A DNA stretch of 64,000 nucleotides, taken from NCBI GenBank assembly GCA_016234495.1, contig JACRBI010000049.1, positions 40,011-104,010 of the forward strand, read 5' to 3'. This stretch comes from Chloroflexota bacterium (GTDB lineage: Bacteria > Chloroflexota > Anaerolineae > Anaerolineales > Villigracilaceae). Under the pieces are notes generated by a model. That model did no database searches, had not been told where the DNA came from, and saw nothing but the letters and a program-made list of their open reading frames with translations. Shown here one piece after another: positions 1 through 8,710 of the stretch; position 1 is the first letter of the stretch, and each line of letters starts with the position of its first letter. The translations under genes and the position numbers were made by a program.

Positions 1-3000
1 ATCAGCCGTCCGTCGCGGGTGACGAGCTCGCGCTCCTCGGCGTGCAGGAAGGATGTCATTGCGCGCTGGTAACCGCCGCCCTCCATCAGCGCCATGCGCG
101 AATCGGGTGAGTAAAAATCACCCAGAGGACGTCCCATCACTTCGGCGCGGGAGTATCCCGTCGCTTGTAAAAAGGCCTGATTACATTCAGTAATGATCGG
201 GGTGCCCGCTTCGCTGCGTGTGCTGATGTACATCAGCGGCGCCTCTTCAAACAGGCTGTGATATCGCTCCTCAGCCCAACGCAATGCCTCCTCTGCCTGT
301 TTGCGCTCGGTGACATCGCGCGCCACGGCAATGATGACTTTCTTTCCAAAATATGTGCCGGCTGTCAGGCTCACATCCTTGGGGAAGATCGAACCGTCCT
401 TGCGTAATCCCCAAAATTCAAATTGCTGCGGTTCGCCCTCGTACGCTTTGCGCACACATTCCACAACTGCGGCCAGGTCGTTTTTACCCGGCGCAGAGAG
501 AAATTCCGGGGTGTGCCCGATGAACTCGCTTTTTGGGTATCCATACAGTTTTTCAGAAGACAGGTTCACGTCAAGGAAAAGCCCGTTCTCATCCTGAATA
601 TAGACCGCCTCTGTGACGCTGTTGATGATCCCTTGATAGGTGGATTGCGACAGGCGCAGCTGCTCCTCGGCCTGCTTGCGGGCTGAAATATCTTCGACCA
701 TGCCCTCGAAATAGAGCAGATTCCCTTCTGCATCCAGCACCGAGCGGACACTTTCCGAAACCCAGATCACGCTTCCATCTTTACGACGGGCCTGATACTC
801 GAACCCGGAGAGATTCCCACCCTGTTCTTTTAACAAGCGGACATGTTCAGCGCGTATCTCGGGGCTGGTGTACACCTGTCGCGCAGTATCGGTGACGCCT
901 GCGATCAGGTCTGACGGAGAATCATAGCCCCACATGCGCGCCAGCGCCGGGTTGGCGATAAGGAAGCGCCCTTCAGGCGTGCTTTGAAATATTCCTTCCA
1001 AAGAATTCTCGAAGATGGCGCGGTATTTTTCTTCAACCTGCCTGCGCGCGGCAAGTTCGTCCTGAAGTTTTTGCATCAATCCCACATTTTGCAAACTGAC
1101 AGCCACCTGCGAGGCGAATGCTTCCACCGATGGCAGGTCATTTTCAGTTAAGTTCGAGCCGCCGATGGTCATCATTCCCAAAGCTAAATCGCTCACATGC
1201 AAAGGAGCCATAATCCCCCGCTCAATTTGCAGCACACGTGTCAGTTGTCCTGCCAGCGGGCGGAAAATCCCCGGCAGCGCCTCTGCGATCATGTCGCCTG
1301 TCCAATCCACAAATCTTGGCTTCCTTGAGGCAATGACTTGTCCGTAAGCAGATTCTTCCGAAATTGGCAGGCGATAATCTTGCAGCGAAATCCCCAGCAG
1401 TTTCTCGCCAGAGGCGATGATCTTCGAGGCAAAGGCGGTGTAATTGATTGCCAGATGGCTGGTATCCTGATCAAAGGTAAGGATGGTGACCGTAAGTCCG
1501 AGCCTTTTCAATTGCTCGCCCACAGCCTGATATATCTCTTCAGGCGTGCGCGCCTGTTGGATGGGCTGCGCAGCCTGGCTGAGCGCCAGCAAAAGTTCAT
1601 GGCTGTGGTGCAAGGCCTCCTCTGCTCGTTTGCGCTCGGTGATATCCTCCACCATGCCTTCGTAAAATATTTCCCTGCTGACCTCATCTTGAATGGCACG
1701 GGCGCTTTCGCGCACAAAAATGAAAGAGCCGTCTTTGCGCTTCCAGGCAGATTCCATGCCACGCACGACCCCATCCTGTTTGATCCTGCGCAGGAATTCA
1801 GAGCGGGGGTGGTTTGGATCGTAGCCGGTTTTCTCAAGGTCGCGGCTGGCAAGTTCCTCAAAACTTTCATATCCCAACATGCGCACCAAAGCCGGATTGG
1901 CCATCAAAATGCGGCCGTCAACCGTGGTACGGTACATGCCAATAGTGGCGTTTTCATACAGCCCCCGGTAGCGTTCTTCGCTTTCTTTGAGCAGGCGCTC
2001 AGCCTGTTCGCGTTTGGTGATGTCGCGTCCGCCGAAAATGGCACCACCTCTTTGACCGCGTTCATCCAGAAGGGGATTAATGGTCGTCTCAAGCCAGAGG
2101 TAATGTCCAGCCGCGTGACGGAAGCGAAATTTAACCAACTCCGGTAATTTCCCTGATGTCAATTCTTTTCTGGCAGCAAGCGCTCTTTCCAAATCTTCCG
2201 GGTGAATATAACCAAGGAGCTCCCTGCCCAATAAATCTTCCGGCAAGTATCCCAGTACAGTTTTATGTGAAGGGCTGACGTATCGAAAGATTCCACCCGT
2301 ATCCACTTGGCTGACCATATCAAGCATGTTATCGGTTATGAGCCGCAGGCGTTCTTCATTCCTGCGCAGCGTTTCCTCCATCTGCTTGCGCTCGGTCAAG
2401 TCAATGCCGATCGATTGGAATTCGATTAGCCTGCCATCGACATCCAGAATGGGGGTATCAATCCACTGATAATAGCGCTCGCTGCCACCCTCAACCTTTA
2501 CGGTGTGTTCATAGGTGACTGTTTCCGGGTTTTCAACCACTTTTCTATAAAAAGCGGCAGTGGTTTCGCGGGTTTCTTCGGGTAAATAATCAACCCATTT
2601 TTGCCCTGCCACATCGCCTTGAACACTGAATATCCCGCGGTAGCTTTCGTTGGCATAGATCAGGGTGGTATCAGGCAGCCAGCGGCAAAGGCTGACATCC
2701 ATGGCGTTCACGAGGCTGCGATACAGTTCTTCACTCTCGCGCAGGGTTTTCTCCGCAGTCTTGTGCCCGGTAATATCCCTGAGTACTGATTGTGTGCCGG
2801 TAATTTTCCCCGTTTCGTCTGTAATCGCAATGACATCCACTTCGATCCAAAATTTTTCCCCGCTCTTTCGGATACCCTCATATTCAAAATGTGATGGGAC
2901 ATCCTCCCCGCGTACACGGCGGTTGTGTCGCTCGCGCAGTTCAGCCCGCCACTCGGGTGCAATGTAATCTTCAAGCCTGACATGATGCAGTTCATCCTGC

Positions 3001-4046
3001 TGGAAACCGTACAGGTCACAGAACCGTTCATTGGCAAAGATAATATTTCCGTCAATATCATCCACGATCAAGGCATCATTAATATGCTCAACCACCCGGC
3101 GGAATTTTTCCTCGCTGGCTTTGAGCGCCTCTTCCGCCAATTTGCGCTCGCTGATATCGCGCGCAATACTTTGAATGTGAAGCGGCTGTCCGCCTGCATC
3201 GCGCACCAATTCCAAATTAATCTCAACCGGCAGCAAGGCTCCATCCTTGCGGCGGAAGACACGTTCATATACCGGTATTTGCTCACCGTTTAATAACCGC
3301 TCAAGTTTCTGCCTGCTTTGTGGTAATTCATTGGATGTGTCAACAACTGAAATCTGCTGAATTTCATCAAGACCGTACCCGAGCATTTCTGCAGCGCGGC
3401 GGTTGGCCGCCTGATGCCGCCCCTGCAGATCCAAAATGAAAACCGCATCATGCGATTGGTCAAATAATGAACGATACCGAATTTCAGCCTGGCGCTGGGC
3501 ATCCTCAGCCTGCCTGCGCTCGGTAATATCGCGGGCAATGGCATGTACAAGCGGAGCCGGCAGCCCCTCAACTTGCAGGGTGTTGTTATATTCCAAATAG
3601 CGGATTTCCCCTTCGGCGGTTTGAATTTTAAGAACGCCGCGCGCCTGTTTATTCAATTTCACATGCTCGAGGTACGCGCCAAATTTATGACGCACATCCG
3701 GCGCAAGCACCTCACGCAGATTCATTTTCAACAAGGCTTTATTCGAGTACCCCGAAAGGCGCGTTCCAGCCTCGTTGACAAAGAGCAGCTTTCCGTCCAT
3801 GTCGTGCGTGCAGATCAGGTCCTGACTGTGCTTCATCAAATCCGTTAATTGACGAAGAACCGCATCAGACTTAACCCGCGCCTGATTCAGCGCTTCAATT
3901 TGAGTCTTTAATTGAGCCTGATTCTCCTGCGGCTCATGCGCGTACTGTGGACCGTCCCGGCTGGCTTTGGGGAGAGCTTGCGCGGATTCCTTTTTTTTCG
4001 GTTTTGGGCGGCGTTCACCTGTATTTGTTTTTTTGTCAGCCTTCAT
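1..4046 (-). CDS. Multi-PAS/GAF sensor protein, C-terminus beyond window edge
   Basis: Translating the minus strand from the ATG at 4046 gives an open frame running off the left edge (at least 1348 residues). After a Lys-rich, coiled N-terminus (about 1-60) come about nine PAS/PAC units, most ending in a D-[IVL]-[ST]-x-[RK] signature such as DITERRQAE, DISERKLAEE, DITGHKTAE, DLTERKQMEE and DVTERKQAEE. Six lie at roughly residues 60-800. A GAF-like domain follows at about 830-990, with three more PAS units to the edge. The output domain (histidine kinase or GGDEF) is not in the window, so the signalling type is unknown. No transmembrane segment is obvious in the visible part, so it is probably a cytoplasmic or peripheral sensor. 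The repeated PAS units suggest recent internal duplication. Confidence 0.9.
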   Translation of the reverse strand, partial: MKADKKTNTGERRPKPKKKESAQALPKASRDGPQYAHEPQENQAQLKTQIEALNQARVKSDAVLRQLTDLMKHSQDLICTHDMDGKLLFVNEAGTRLSGYSNKALLKMNLREVLAPDVRHKFGAYLEHVKLNKQARGVLKIQTAEGEIRYLEYNNTLQVEGLPAPLVHAIARDITERRQAEDAQRQAEIRYRSLFDQSHDAVFILDLQGRHQAANRRAAEMLGYGLDEIQQISVVDTSNELPQSRQKLERLLNGEQIPVYERVFRRKDGALLPVEINLELVRDAGGQPLHIQSIARDISERKLAEEALKASEEKFRRVVEHINDALIVDDIDGNIIFANERFCDLYGFQQDELHHVRLEDYIAPEWRAELRERHNRRVRGEDVPSHFEYEGIRKSGEKFWIEVDVIAITDETGKITGTQSVLRDITGHKTAEKTLRESEELYRSLVNAMDVSLCRWLPDTTLIYANESYRGIFSVQGDVAGQKWVDYLPEETRETTAAFYRKVVENPETVTYEHTVKVEGGSERYYQWIDTPILDVDGRLIEFQSIGIDLTERKQMEETLRRNEERLRLITDNMLDMVSQVDTGGIFRYVSPSHKTVLGYLPEDLLGRELLGYIHPEDLERALAARKELTSGKLPELVKFRFRHAAGHYLWLETTINPLLDERGQRGGAIFGGRDITKREQAERLLKESEERYRGLYENATIGMYRTTVDGRILMANPALVRMLGYESFEELASRDLEKTGYDPNHPRSEFLRRIKQDGVVRGMESAWKRKDGSFIFVRESARAIQDEVSREIFYEGMVEDITERKRAEEALHHSHELLLALSQAAQPIQQARTPEEIYQAVGEQLKRLGLTVTILTFDQDTSHLAINYTAFASKIIASGEKLLGISLQDYRLPISEESAYGQVIASRKPRFVDWTGDMIAEALPGIFRPLAGQLTRVLQIERGIMAPLHVSDLALGMMTIGGSNLTENDLPSVEAFASQVAVSLQNVGLMQKLQDELAARRQVEEKYRAIFENSLEGIFQSTPEGRFLIANPALARMWGYDSPSDLIAGVTDTARQVYTSPEIRAEHVRLLKEQGGNLSGFEYQARRKDGSVIWVSESVRSVLDAEGNLLYFEGMVEDISARKQAEEQLRLSQSTYQGIINSVTEAVYIQDENGLFLDVNLSSEKLYGYPKSEFIGHTPEFLSAPGKNDLAAVVECVRKAYEGEPQQFEFWGLRKDGSIFPKDVSLTAGTYFGKKVIIAVARDVTERKQAEEALRWAEERYHSLFEEAPLMYISTRSEAGTPIITECNQAFLQATGYSRAEVMGRPLGDFYSPDSRMALMEGGGYQRAMTSFLHAEERELVTRDGRL

Positions 4047-4477
4047 GAGCACACCTCTTGCCTGTTTTGGAACTATTAATCAAGTGGAAGAAGTTAAGAG
4101 TTAAGAAGAATAAACACCGAAAATAACCATTGCTGTGAAAATAAATCTTGAGCCCGCTTTTTTATATGCAAATTCTGAAGATATTACCCGCAGTTGCTGA
4201 AAAATACCCTCACAAAAATCGCTTAAAGCGAGTATAGCACCAATGAAGTTACAGTGAGTATTCCTCCATATAAAAATTCCCTAAACTTTAATTGCGCAGA
4301 TTTTTTTTTCAATTCCAGCCGCCTCAGCCCTCGGAGCAGGGAGTCGAACGCTACGCGTCCTGGCTTTCGGGCAAAATCGTTAGGTTTTGCAGCCCAGGCT
4401 GACAACCTTTGCATGAATACTTCATGGACATGGTTTTTCCAAGGTCGCTTGACATCTTTTTAATTTTATAGCAAGGC
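4047..4477. other. Gene-free AT-rich leader region of the PAS protein
   Basis: I see no convincing gene in this stretch. On the minus strand, upstream of the PAS gene, there is a compact foldable segment at 4359-4398: outer arms 4359-4366 and 4391-4398, and an inner 6-bp stem GCAAAA/TTTTGC at 4371-4390. It could be a structured leader, but it matches no riboswitch family that I can name with confidence. The remainder is AT-rich. Confidence 0.35.
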
Positions 4478-4648
4478 TTAACGCGAAAAGCGCAAATTTG
4501 GCGAATGTTCGCGAAAATCAATAAGAAATTCGCGTCACACCGCATGATTTGCCTGGCAAATCACGCGCGGCGCACACTTGCCCCTTCGGCATCGCTCCGC
4601 GAATGCGAAGCCGATGTGGCGGGCAGTGCCAGGGAGTGTTCGCGTTAA
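4478..4648. repeat. Inverted-repeat element, TTAACGCGAA family, copy 1
   Basis: The element begins with TTAACGCGAA (4478-4487) and ends with the exact reverse complement TTCGCGTTAA (4639-4648), 171 bp in all. Its right half (4564-4649) is identical over 86 bp to 48577-48662. It contains a foldable core with near-complementary arms CGGCATCGC and GCGAAGCCG. It carries no gene and looks like a MITE/REP-type non-autonomous repeat. Confidence 0.8.
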
Positions 4649-4694
4649 GATTTTCCTGACCTTGAAAAAGCCATGCTTCAGGGAAATTTGTGTA

Positions 4695-4723
4695 TTGGCA
4701 AAGAAAAACTTTTGTAGTAATAT
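4695..4723 (+). promoter_or_regulatory. Sigma70-type promoter for the ammonia-lyase gene
   Basis: TTGGCA (4695-4700) and TAATAT (4718-4723) are separated by 17 bp, close to the vegetative consensus. Transcription would start near 4730, right before the hairpin at 4731-4767, and run into the ammonia-lyase gene at 4825. Confidence 0.6.
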
Positions 4724-4730
4724 TTGTCTG

Positions 4731-4775
4731 CCCGTCGTTAGGATGCCCCCCTCATCCTGGCGACGGGTATTTTGT
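4731..4775 (+). promoter_or_regulatory. Leader hairpin, possible attenuator or 5' stabiliser
   Basis: There are nested perfect arms: CCCGTCG (4731-4737) with CGACGGG (4761-4767), and AGGATG (4740-4745) with CATCCT (4753-4758). They are followed by the T-rich run TATTTTGTTT. The hairpin lies at the predicted transcript start and about 50 nt before the ammonia-lyase ATG. It could attenuate transcription, protect the 5' end, or be a terminator left from an upstream unit. Confidence 0.45.
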
Positions 4776-4824
4776 TTGCCTGCGGTGGGAGTACAATTAA
4801 GCCATCCCATTCAGGAGAACATCC

Positions 4825-6348
4825 ATGACCATCGTACTTGACGGCTCGTCTCTCACGATTGAAAAACTTGTCTCTATTGCACGCTTCAATGAAAAGGTTG
4901 CACTTGCCCCCGAAGCTTTGGAACGCATCAAAATTTGCCGCGCCATGCTCGAGGATAAACTCGCCAAAAAAGAGATCATGTACGGCACGAACACCGGTAT
5001 CGGCGAATTCTCTGAAACGATGCTCACCGATGAGCAGGTAAAGGAATTTCAAAAGTACCTCGTCTACAACCATGCGGCTGGGATCGGAGACCCGGCGCCC
5101 ATTGAACATGTCCGCGCGGCGCTGGCGGGAAGAATCAATGTTCATGCCCACGGGAATTCCGGCTGCAGACCCGAGATCACTCTAACACTGGTGGAGATGC
5201 TTAATAAAGGCGTCACACCAGTTGTTTGTCAAAAAGGATCAGTAGGCGCAAGCGGCGATCTTGCGCCGATGGCGCAAGCGGCCCTGCTCCTCATGGGTGA
5301 AGGAGAAGCCTTTTTTAACGGCGAACGACTCACAGGTCACGAAGCGATGCGCAAGGCTGGGATCGAAGTCCCCGGCTTGCAGGCAAGAGACGGTCTGGCC
5401 GCGATCAATGGATCGAATCTGCTGACAGCCATGTCCGCGATTCATATTTTTGACATGGAAAGATTCCTCAGGCAGGCAGAGATCGCCGCAGCGATGTCGA
5501 TTGAGGCGCTGCTTGGAAACATGAAACCGTATAACACCAAACTGCATGAACTGCGCGGATTTGCCGGCGCGATCACGTCTGCAAAAAATATTGCGAAGGT
5601 GATCGAAGGCTCAGACTTGACGACCGGCAAAATGAAAACAAAAGTGCAGGATGCCTACTCGATGCGTTCGTCGCCGCAGGTGATCGGCACGGCGCGCGAT
5701 GCGATCGCGTTTGCGCGCACGCAGGTTGAAATTGAATTGAACGGCGTGGGCGATAACCCGATCTTCGTGCCCGAGATGAATCTCACTTTGACCGGCGCGA
5801 ACTTTCAGGGTTCGCCTGTTTCGCTTCCAATGGACATGGCAGGCGCGGCCATCACGATGATCTGTGTTTTATCTGAACGCAGGCTTAATCGTTTGACCAA
5901 CCCCGCGCTGTCACAAGGCTTGCCTGATTTTCTGGCGCATGAGCCGGGTTTCTACTCTGGCATGATGCTCAGCCAATACACCGCCGATCATTTGATCGTC
6001 GAACAAAGGATTTTGTCTGCGCCTGCTTCGATCCAATCCATCCCCGCCGCGGCAGACCAGGAGGATTTTGTTTCGATGGGCATGAACACCGCGCTCAAGA
6101 ATGGACAGATTCTCGATAACGCCTACGGCGTGCTGGGCATTGAATTCATGGCCGCCGCGCAGGCGCTTGACTTCCGTGAGTTCACGCCCGGCAAGGGGTC
6201 GCTCAAAGCGCGCGAAGTGATTCGCCGTCATGTGGACCATCTCGAAGTGGATCGCCCGCTTTACAACGACCATAATAAGATGAAAGCTCTGGTAAAGTCT
6301 GGTGAGATTTTGGAAGAAGTGGAAAAAACAATTGGAAGTTTGGGATAG
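4825..6348 (+). CDS. MIO-type aromatic amino acid ammonia-lyase (HAL/PAL family)
   Basis: This 507-residue enzyme belongs to the histidine/phenylalanine/tyrosine ammonia-lyase family, which removes ammonia from an aromatic amino acid using the self-formed MIO cofactor. The cofactor triad Ala142-Ser143-Gly144 is in SVGASGDLAP. The catalytic Tyr53 is in YGTNTGIGEF. DNP in NGVGDNPIF and the late glutamate in VEQRIL are also present. The substrate-selectivity pair is Asn82-His83 (YNHAAG), where classical HutH has Ser-His, TAL His-Leu and PAL Phe-Leu. No hutU, hutI or hutG lies nearby. Histidine degradation is therefore possible, but another aromatic substrate or a 2,3-aminomutase cannot be excluded. 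The start has a good SD (AGGAGA) 7 nt upstream. Confidence 0.9.
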   Translation: MTIVLDGSSLTIEKLVSIARFNEKVALAPEALERIKICRAMLEDKLAKKEIMYGTNTGIGEFSETMLTDEQVKEFQKYLVYNHAAGIGDPAPIEHVRAALAGRINVHAHGNSGCRPEITLTLVEMLNKGVTPVVCQKGSVGASGDLAPMAQAALLLMGEGEAFFNGERLTGHEAMRKAGIEVPGLQARDGLAAINGSNLLTAMSAIHIFDMERFLRQAEIAAAMSIEALLGNMKPYNTKLHELRGFAGAITSAKNIAKVIEGSDLTTGKMKTKVQDAYSMRSSPQVIGTARDAIAFARTQVEIELNGVGDNPIFVPEMNLTLTGANFQGSPVSLPMDMAGAAITMICVLSERRLNRLTNPALSQGLPDFLAHEPGFYSGMMLSQYTADHLIVEQRILSAPASIQSIPAAADQEDFVSMGMNTALKNGQILDNAYGVLGIEFMAAAQALDFREFTPGKGSLKAREVIRRHVDHLEVDRPLYNDHNKMKALVKSGEILEEVEKTIGSLG

Positions 6349-6406
6349 TCCCCAATTTATCTGGGCGCAGAAGAACAAGGCGAAAAGATGAGATTTATTC
6401 TACGGG

Positions 6407-6412
6407 TATAAT
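6407..6412 (+). promoter_or_regulatory. -10 box (TATAAT) for a possibly leaderless transcript
   Basis: A perfect TATAAT ends 7 nt before the ATG at 6420, with no Shine-Dalgarno in between, so the transcript would start at or beside the start codon. No good -35 box is visible. Confidence 0.4.
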
Positions 6413-6419
6413 TCGTTCA

Positions 6420-6836
6420 ATGGACACGCACAAAAACACATTTCGCTTTTATCTGCCATCCACGCTCGCCCTCGCCATCTCCGGCTGGGGCGGGCTGGCT
6501 GCGCTGTTTTATTTTTCACTTCCATTCGTCTGGTCACGCTGGGGATTCTTTGTTCTGGGCATCATGGCGCTGACCGGCACCGCGCTGCCGATCGTATTTT
6601 TCCTGAACCAGCGATTCCCAAGCGACCCGCCGGCCGAATCAAATGTCATCCTGCGCGAAGCGGTCTGGGTGGGCGTGTACTTCGCCACGCTTGCGTGGCT
6701 TCAACTGGGGCGGCTTGTTACAATTTATGTGATCCTCGGTCTCGCAGCCGGCTTGATCGCCACCGAATATTTCATCCGCCTGCGTGAAAAAGCAAATTGG
6801 AAACAACCCGCAATTCCCGATGACAAATCTTCGTGA
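6420..6836 (+). CDS. Small polytopic membrane protein, unknown function
   Basis: A 138-residue protein with about four hydrophobic segments (roughly residues 14-35, 40-60, 75-95 and 98-116) and a charged C-terminal tail. I recognise no family. Its last 17 bp overlap the selA start at 6820, so the two are probably co-transcribed and translationally coupled. There is no SD; a TATAAT sits just upstream, suggesting a leaderless start. Confidence 0.6.
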   Translation: MDTHKNTFRFYLPSTLALAISGWGGLAALFYFSLPFVWSRWGFFVLGIMALTGTALPIVFFLNQRFPSDPPAESNVILREAVWVGVYFATLAWLQLGRLVTIYVILGLAAGLIATEYFIRLREKANWKQPAIPDDKSS

Positions 6837-8178
6837 CCTTCCTTCTGTTGAACAATTATTACAGACCCAAACCGCCGCGGAATTGATCGCGCGCTTCGGC
6901 AGACCTTTGACATTGACTGCCATCCGTTCGACATTGGACGAAGCCCGCGCGCGCTTCAAACTTAACCCCGAGCCTGCCCTGCCCTCAAGTGAATTGATCC
7001 TCGCCCAAACAGAATCGGCCCTGGCCGCGTGGACGAAGCCGACCCTGCTCCCGGTCATCAACGCCACGGGCGTCATTCTGCACACGAACCTCGGGCGCGC
7101 ACCGCTCAGCACGGCAACCATCCACGCCATGGATGTGGTCTCGCGCGGGTATTCCAACCTTGAATACGATCTCGAAAAAGGCGCGCGCGGTTCACGGCTG
7201 ATCCATGCCGAAGCTGTTTTGCAAAAGTTGACAGGTGCGGAATCCGCGCTGGTGGTGAACAACAATGCCTCCGCTGTCTTGCTGGTCTTATCGGCGCTGG
7301 CGAATAAACAGCGCGTCATCATTTCGCGCTCGCAACTGGTGGAGATCGGCGGCGGCTTCCGCGTGCCGGATGTGATGAAACAGTCCGGCGCAAAACTCGT
7401 GGAAGTGGGTACGACCAACCGCGTCCACTTGCGGGACTACGCAGATGCCTTGAATGAATCGACTGCGCTCGTCATGCGGGCTCATCCGTCCAACTTTAAG
7501 ATCGTCGGCTTTACCGAAGAACCGGAATTAAAGGAAATTGTCGAAGCTGCACATCAAGCAGGCGTCTTCGTTGTAGACGACCTCGGTTCCGGAGCGCTGC
7601 TCGATACCGCCAAATACGGTCTCGCCCACGAGCCAACCGTGCAAGAGTCGCTCTCCGCTGGTGTGGATATCGTCTGCTTTTCGGGCGATAAACTGATTGG
7701 CGGTCCGCAGGCGGGGATCATCGTTGGGAAGAAGGTACTGATCGACAGGATAAAGAAACATCCGCTGGCGCGCGCTGTCCGCGCGGACAAGGTTTGCCTG
7801 GCGGGAGTCAGCGCTACGCTTTTGCATTACCTCAAGGATGACGCGGAGCGGGAAATCCCGATCTGGAAGATGATGTCGCTGACGCTGAATCAGGTCAAAG
7901 GGCGGGCGGAAGCGTGGAAAAATGAATTAGGTCAGGGCGATGTTGTGGAGGGCGAATCCACTGTGGGAGGAGGCAGTCTCCCGGGTGAATCATTCAAAAC
8001 GTATTTGCTCTCGCTGGAAGTAAAATCGCCGGACAAGTTTTTGAAGAAACTGCGCAAACAGCATCCGCCGATCGTAGCGCGGACTGAAAATGACAGGGTG
8101 CTGCTCGACCCGCGCACGGTTTTACCGGAGCAGGAAGGCGCCTTGCTGGTTGGGTTGAAAAACGCACTAAAGGCTTAA
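6820..8178 (+). CDS. selA: L-seryl-tRNA(Sec) selenium transferase (selenocysteine synthase)
   Basis: SelA is a PLP enzyme that converts Ser-tRNA(Sec) to Sec-tRNA(Sec) using selenophosphate. The 452-residue product begins at MTNLRDLPSV, giving near family length; an upstream in-frame ATG at 6784 would add 12 unrelated residues. Hallmarks are NATGVILHTNLGRAPLS near residue 80, the nucleotide/PLP segment, and the PLP lysine Lys291 in SGDKLIGGPQAG. selB, selC and selD are not in the window. The stop codon TAA (8176-8178) lies inside the left end of an inverted-repeat element. A SelA-like paralogue acting on another substrate is possible, but the motif conservation is good. Confidence 0.93.
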   Translation: MTNLRDLPSVEQLLQTQTAAELIARFGRPLTLTAIRSTLDEARARFKLNPEPALPSSELILAQTESALAAWTKPTLLPVINATGVILHTNLGRAPLSTATIHAMDVVSRGYSNLEYDLEKGARGSRLIHAEAVLQKLTGAESALVVNNNASAVLLVLSALANKQRVIISRSQLVEIGGGFRVPDVMKQSGAKLVEVGTTNRVHLRDYADALNESTALVMRAHPSNFKIVGFTEEPELKEIVEAAHQAGVFVVDDLGSGALLDTAKYGLAHEPTVQESLSAGVDIVCFSGDKLIGGPQAGIIVGKKVLIDRIKKHPLARAVRADKVCLAGVSATLLHYLKDDAEREIPIWKMMSLTLNQVKGRAEAWKNELGQGDVVEGESTVGGGSLPGESFKTYLLSLEVKSPDKFLKKLRKQHPPIVARTENDRVLLDPRTVLPEQEGALLVGLKNALKA

Positions 8179-8683
8179 CGCGAATTACACGAATTTTCGA
8201 ATTTCGCGAAAGGAGTTTTTGTGGGTGAGATTATAGAAAAAGATTTATCATATTTGATTATGCAAGCTGCATATGAAGCGCATAATAATTTAGGGCCGGG
8301 ATTTCCAGAAAAGATTTACGAAGAGGCTATGGTTAGAGAATTAATGGCACGAAAGATCGAAGTACAAAGACAGAAAAAAGTTGTAGTAAATTACAAAGGA
8401 GAACCGCTCGGCGAATTTGCTTTGGATTTACTTGCCAACCAAAGAATTATCCTTGAATTGAAAGCAGTTTCTGAAATTTTGCGAGTCCATGAACAACAGG
8501 CATTATCATATCTCAAGGCAACGGAACTTCTGCTTGCCATTGTCATCAACTTTGGCGCAGAAAGTGTTCAATCGAGTCGTGTCGTGAATACAAAAGGCAA
8601 AGCCGCCCTTCCGCGCAAGCCTCAAATTCGGCATATCCTAAAATAAATTCGCGCCATTCGCTAATTCGAGAAATTCGCGTTAA
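8175..8683. mobile_element. TTAACGCGAA-family repeat split by a GxxExxY gene
   Basis: TTAACGCGAA (8175-8184) and its reverse complement TTCGCGTTAA (8674-8683) bracket the gene at 8221-8646. The right flank 8648-8683 aligns closely with the right half of the empty copy at 63960-63996. The left flank also follows the family pattern of repeated CGAAT words. This is the only copy in the window with a gene between its ends. Movement is inferred and not shown. Confidence 0.6.
8221..8646 (+). CDS. GxxExxY protein (PD-(D/E)XK_3 superfamily)
   Basis: A 141-residue protein with the family-defining GxxExxY motif in GFPEKIYEEAM, followed by the nuclease-like core FALDLLANQRIILELKA, where D and ExK match a PD-(D/E)XK active site. 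The biochemical role of the family is not established. The start is GTG 8221 with SD AAAGGAG. The gene is AT-richer than its neighbours and is bracketed by the ends of an inverted-repeat family that occurs empty elsewhere in the window, so it is probably a cargo gene or acquired. Confidence 0.85.
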   Translation: MGEIIEKDLSYLIMQAAYEAHNNLGPGFPEKIYEEAMVRELMARKIEVQRQKKVVVNYKGEPLGEFALDLLANQRIILELKAVSEILRVHEQQALSYLKATELLLAIVINFGAESVQSSRVVNTKGKAALPRKPQIRHILK

Positions 8684-8710
8684 AGAATTGTTGAATTAAA
8701 AAGGAAAACT

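Noticed and set aside
1338..2147. Long plus-strand frame opposite the PAS gene
   Set aside because: It is an antisense shadow; the minus strand reads clean repeated PAS/GAF motifs across it.
4320..4400. tRNA-like segment
   Set aside because: TTCGA occurs in a short arm, but acceptor stem, 7-nt anticodon loop and CCA-proximal pairing do not fit.
4310..4410. Possible c-di-GMP-I (GEMM) riboswitch upstream of the PAS gene
   Set aside because: On the minus strand, GCAAAACC, CGAAAG and GGACGC occur in order, but the GAAA-capped stem does not form, the conserved AAAGC after GACGC is missing, and no receptor-like second helix was found.
4254..4810. Small frames in the gap before the ammonia-lyase
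   Set aside because: They overlap repeats and each other on both strands, lack ribosome-binding sites and have no recognisable protein features.
6820..8178. A selenoprotein gene near selA
   Set aside because: I found no gene here interrupted by an in-frame TGA with good homology on both sides, and no selB, selC or selD.
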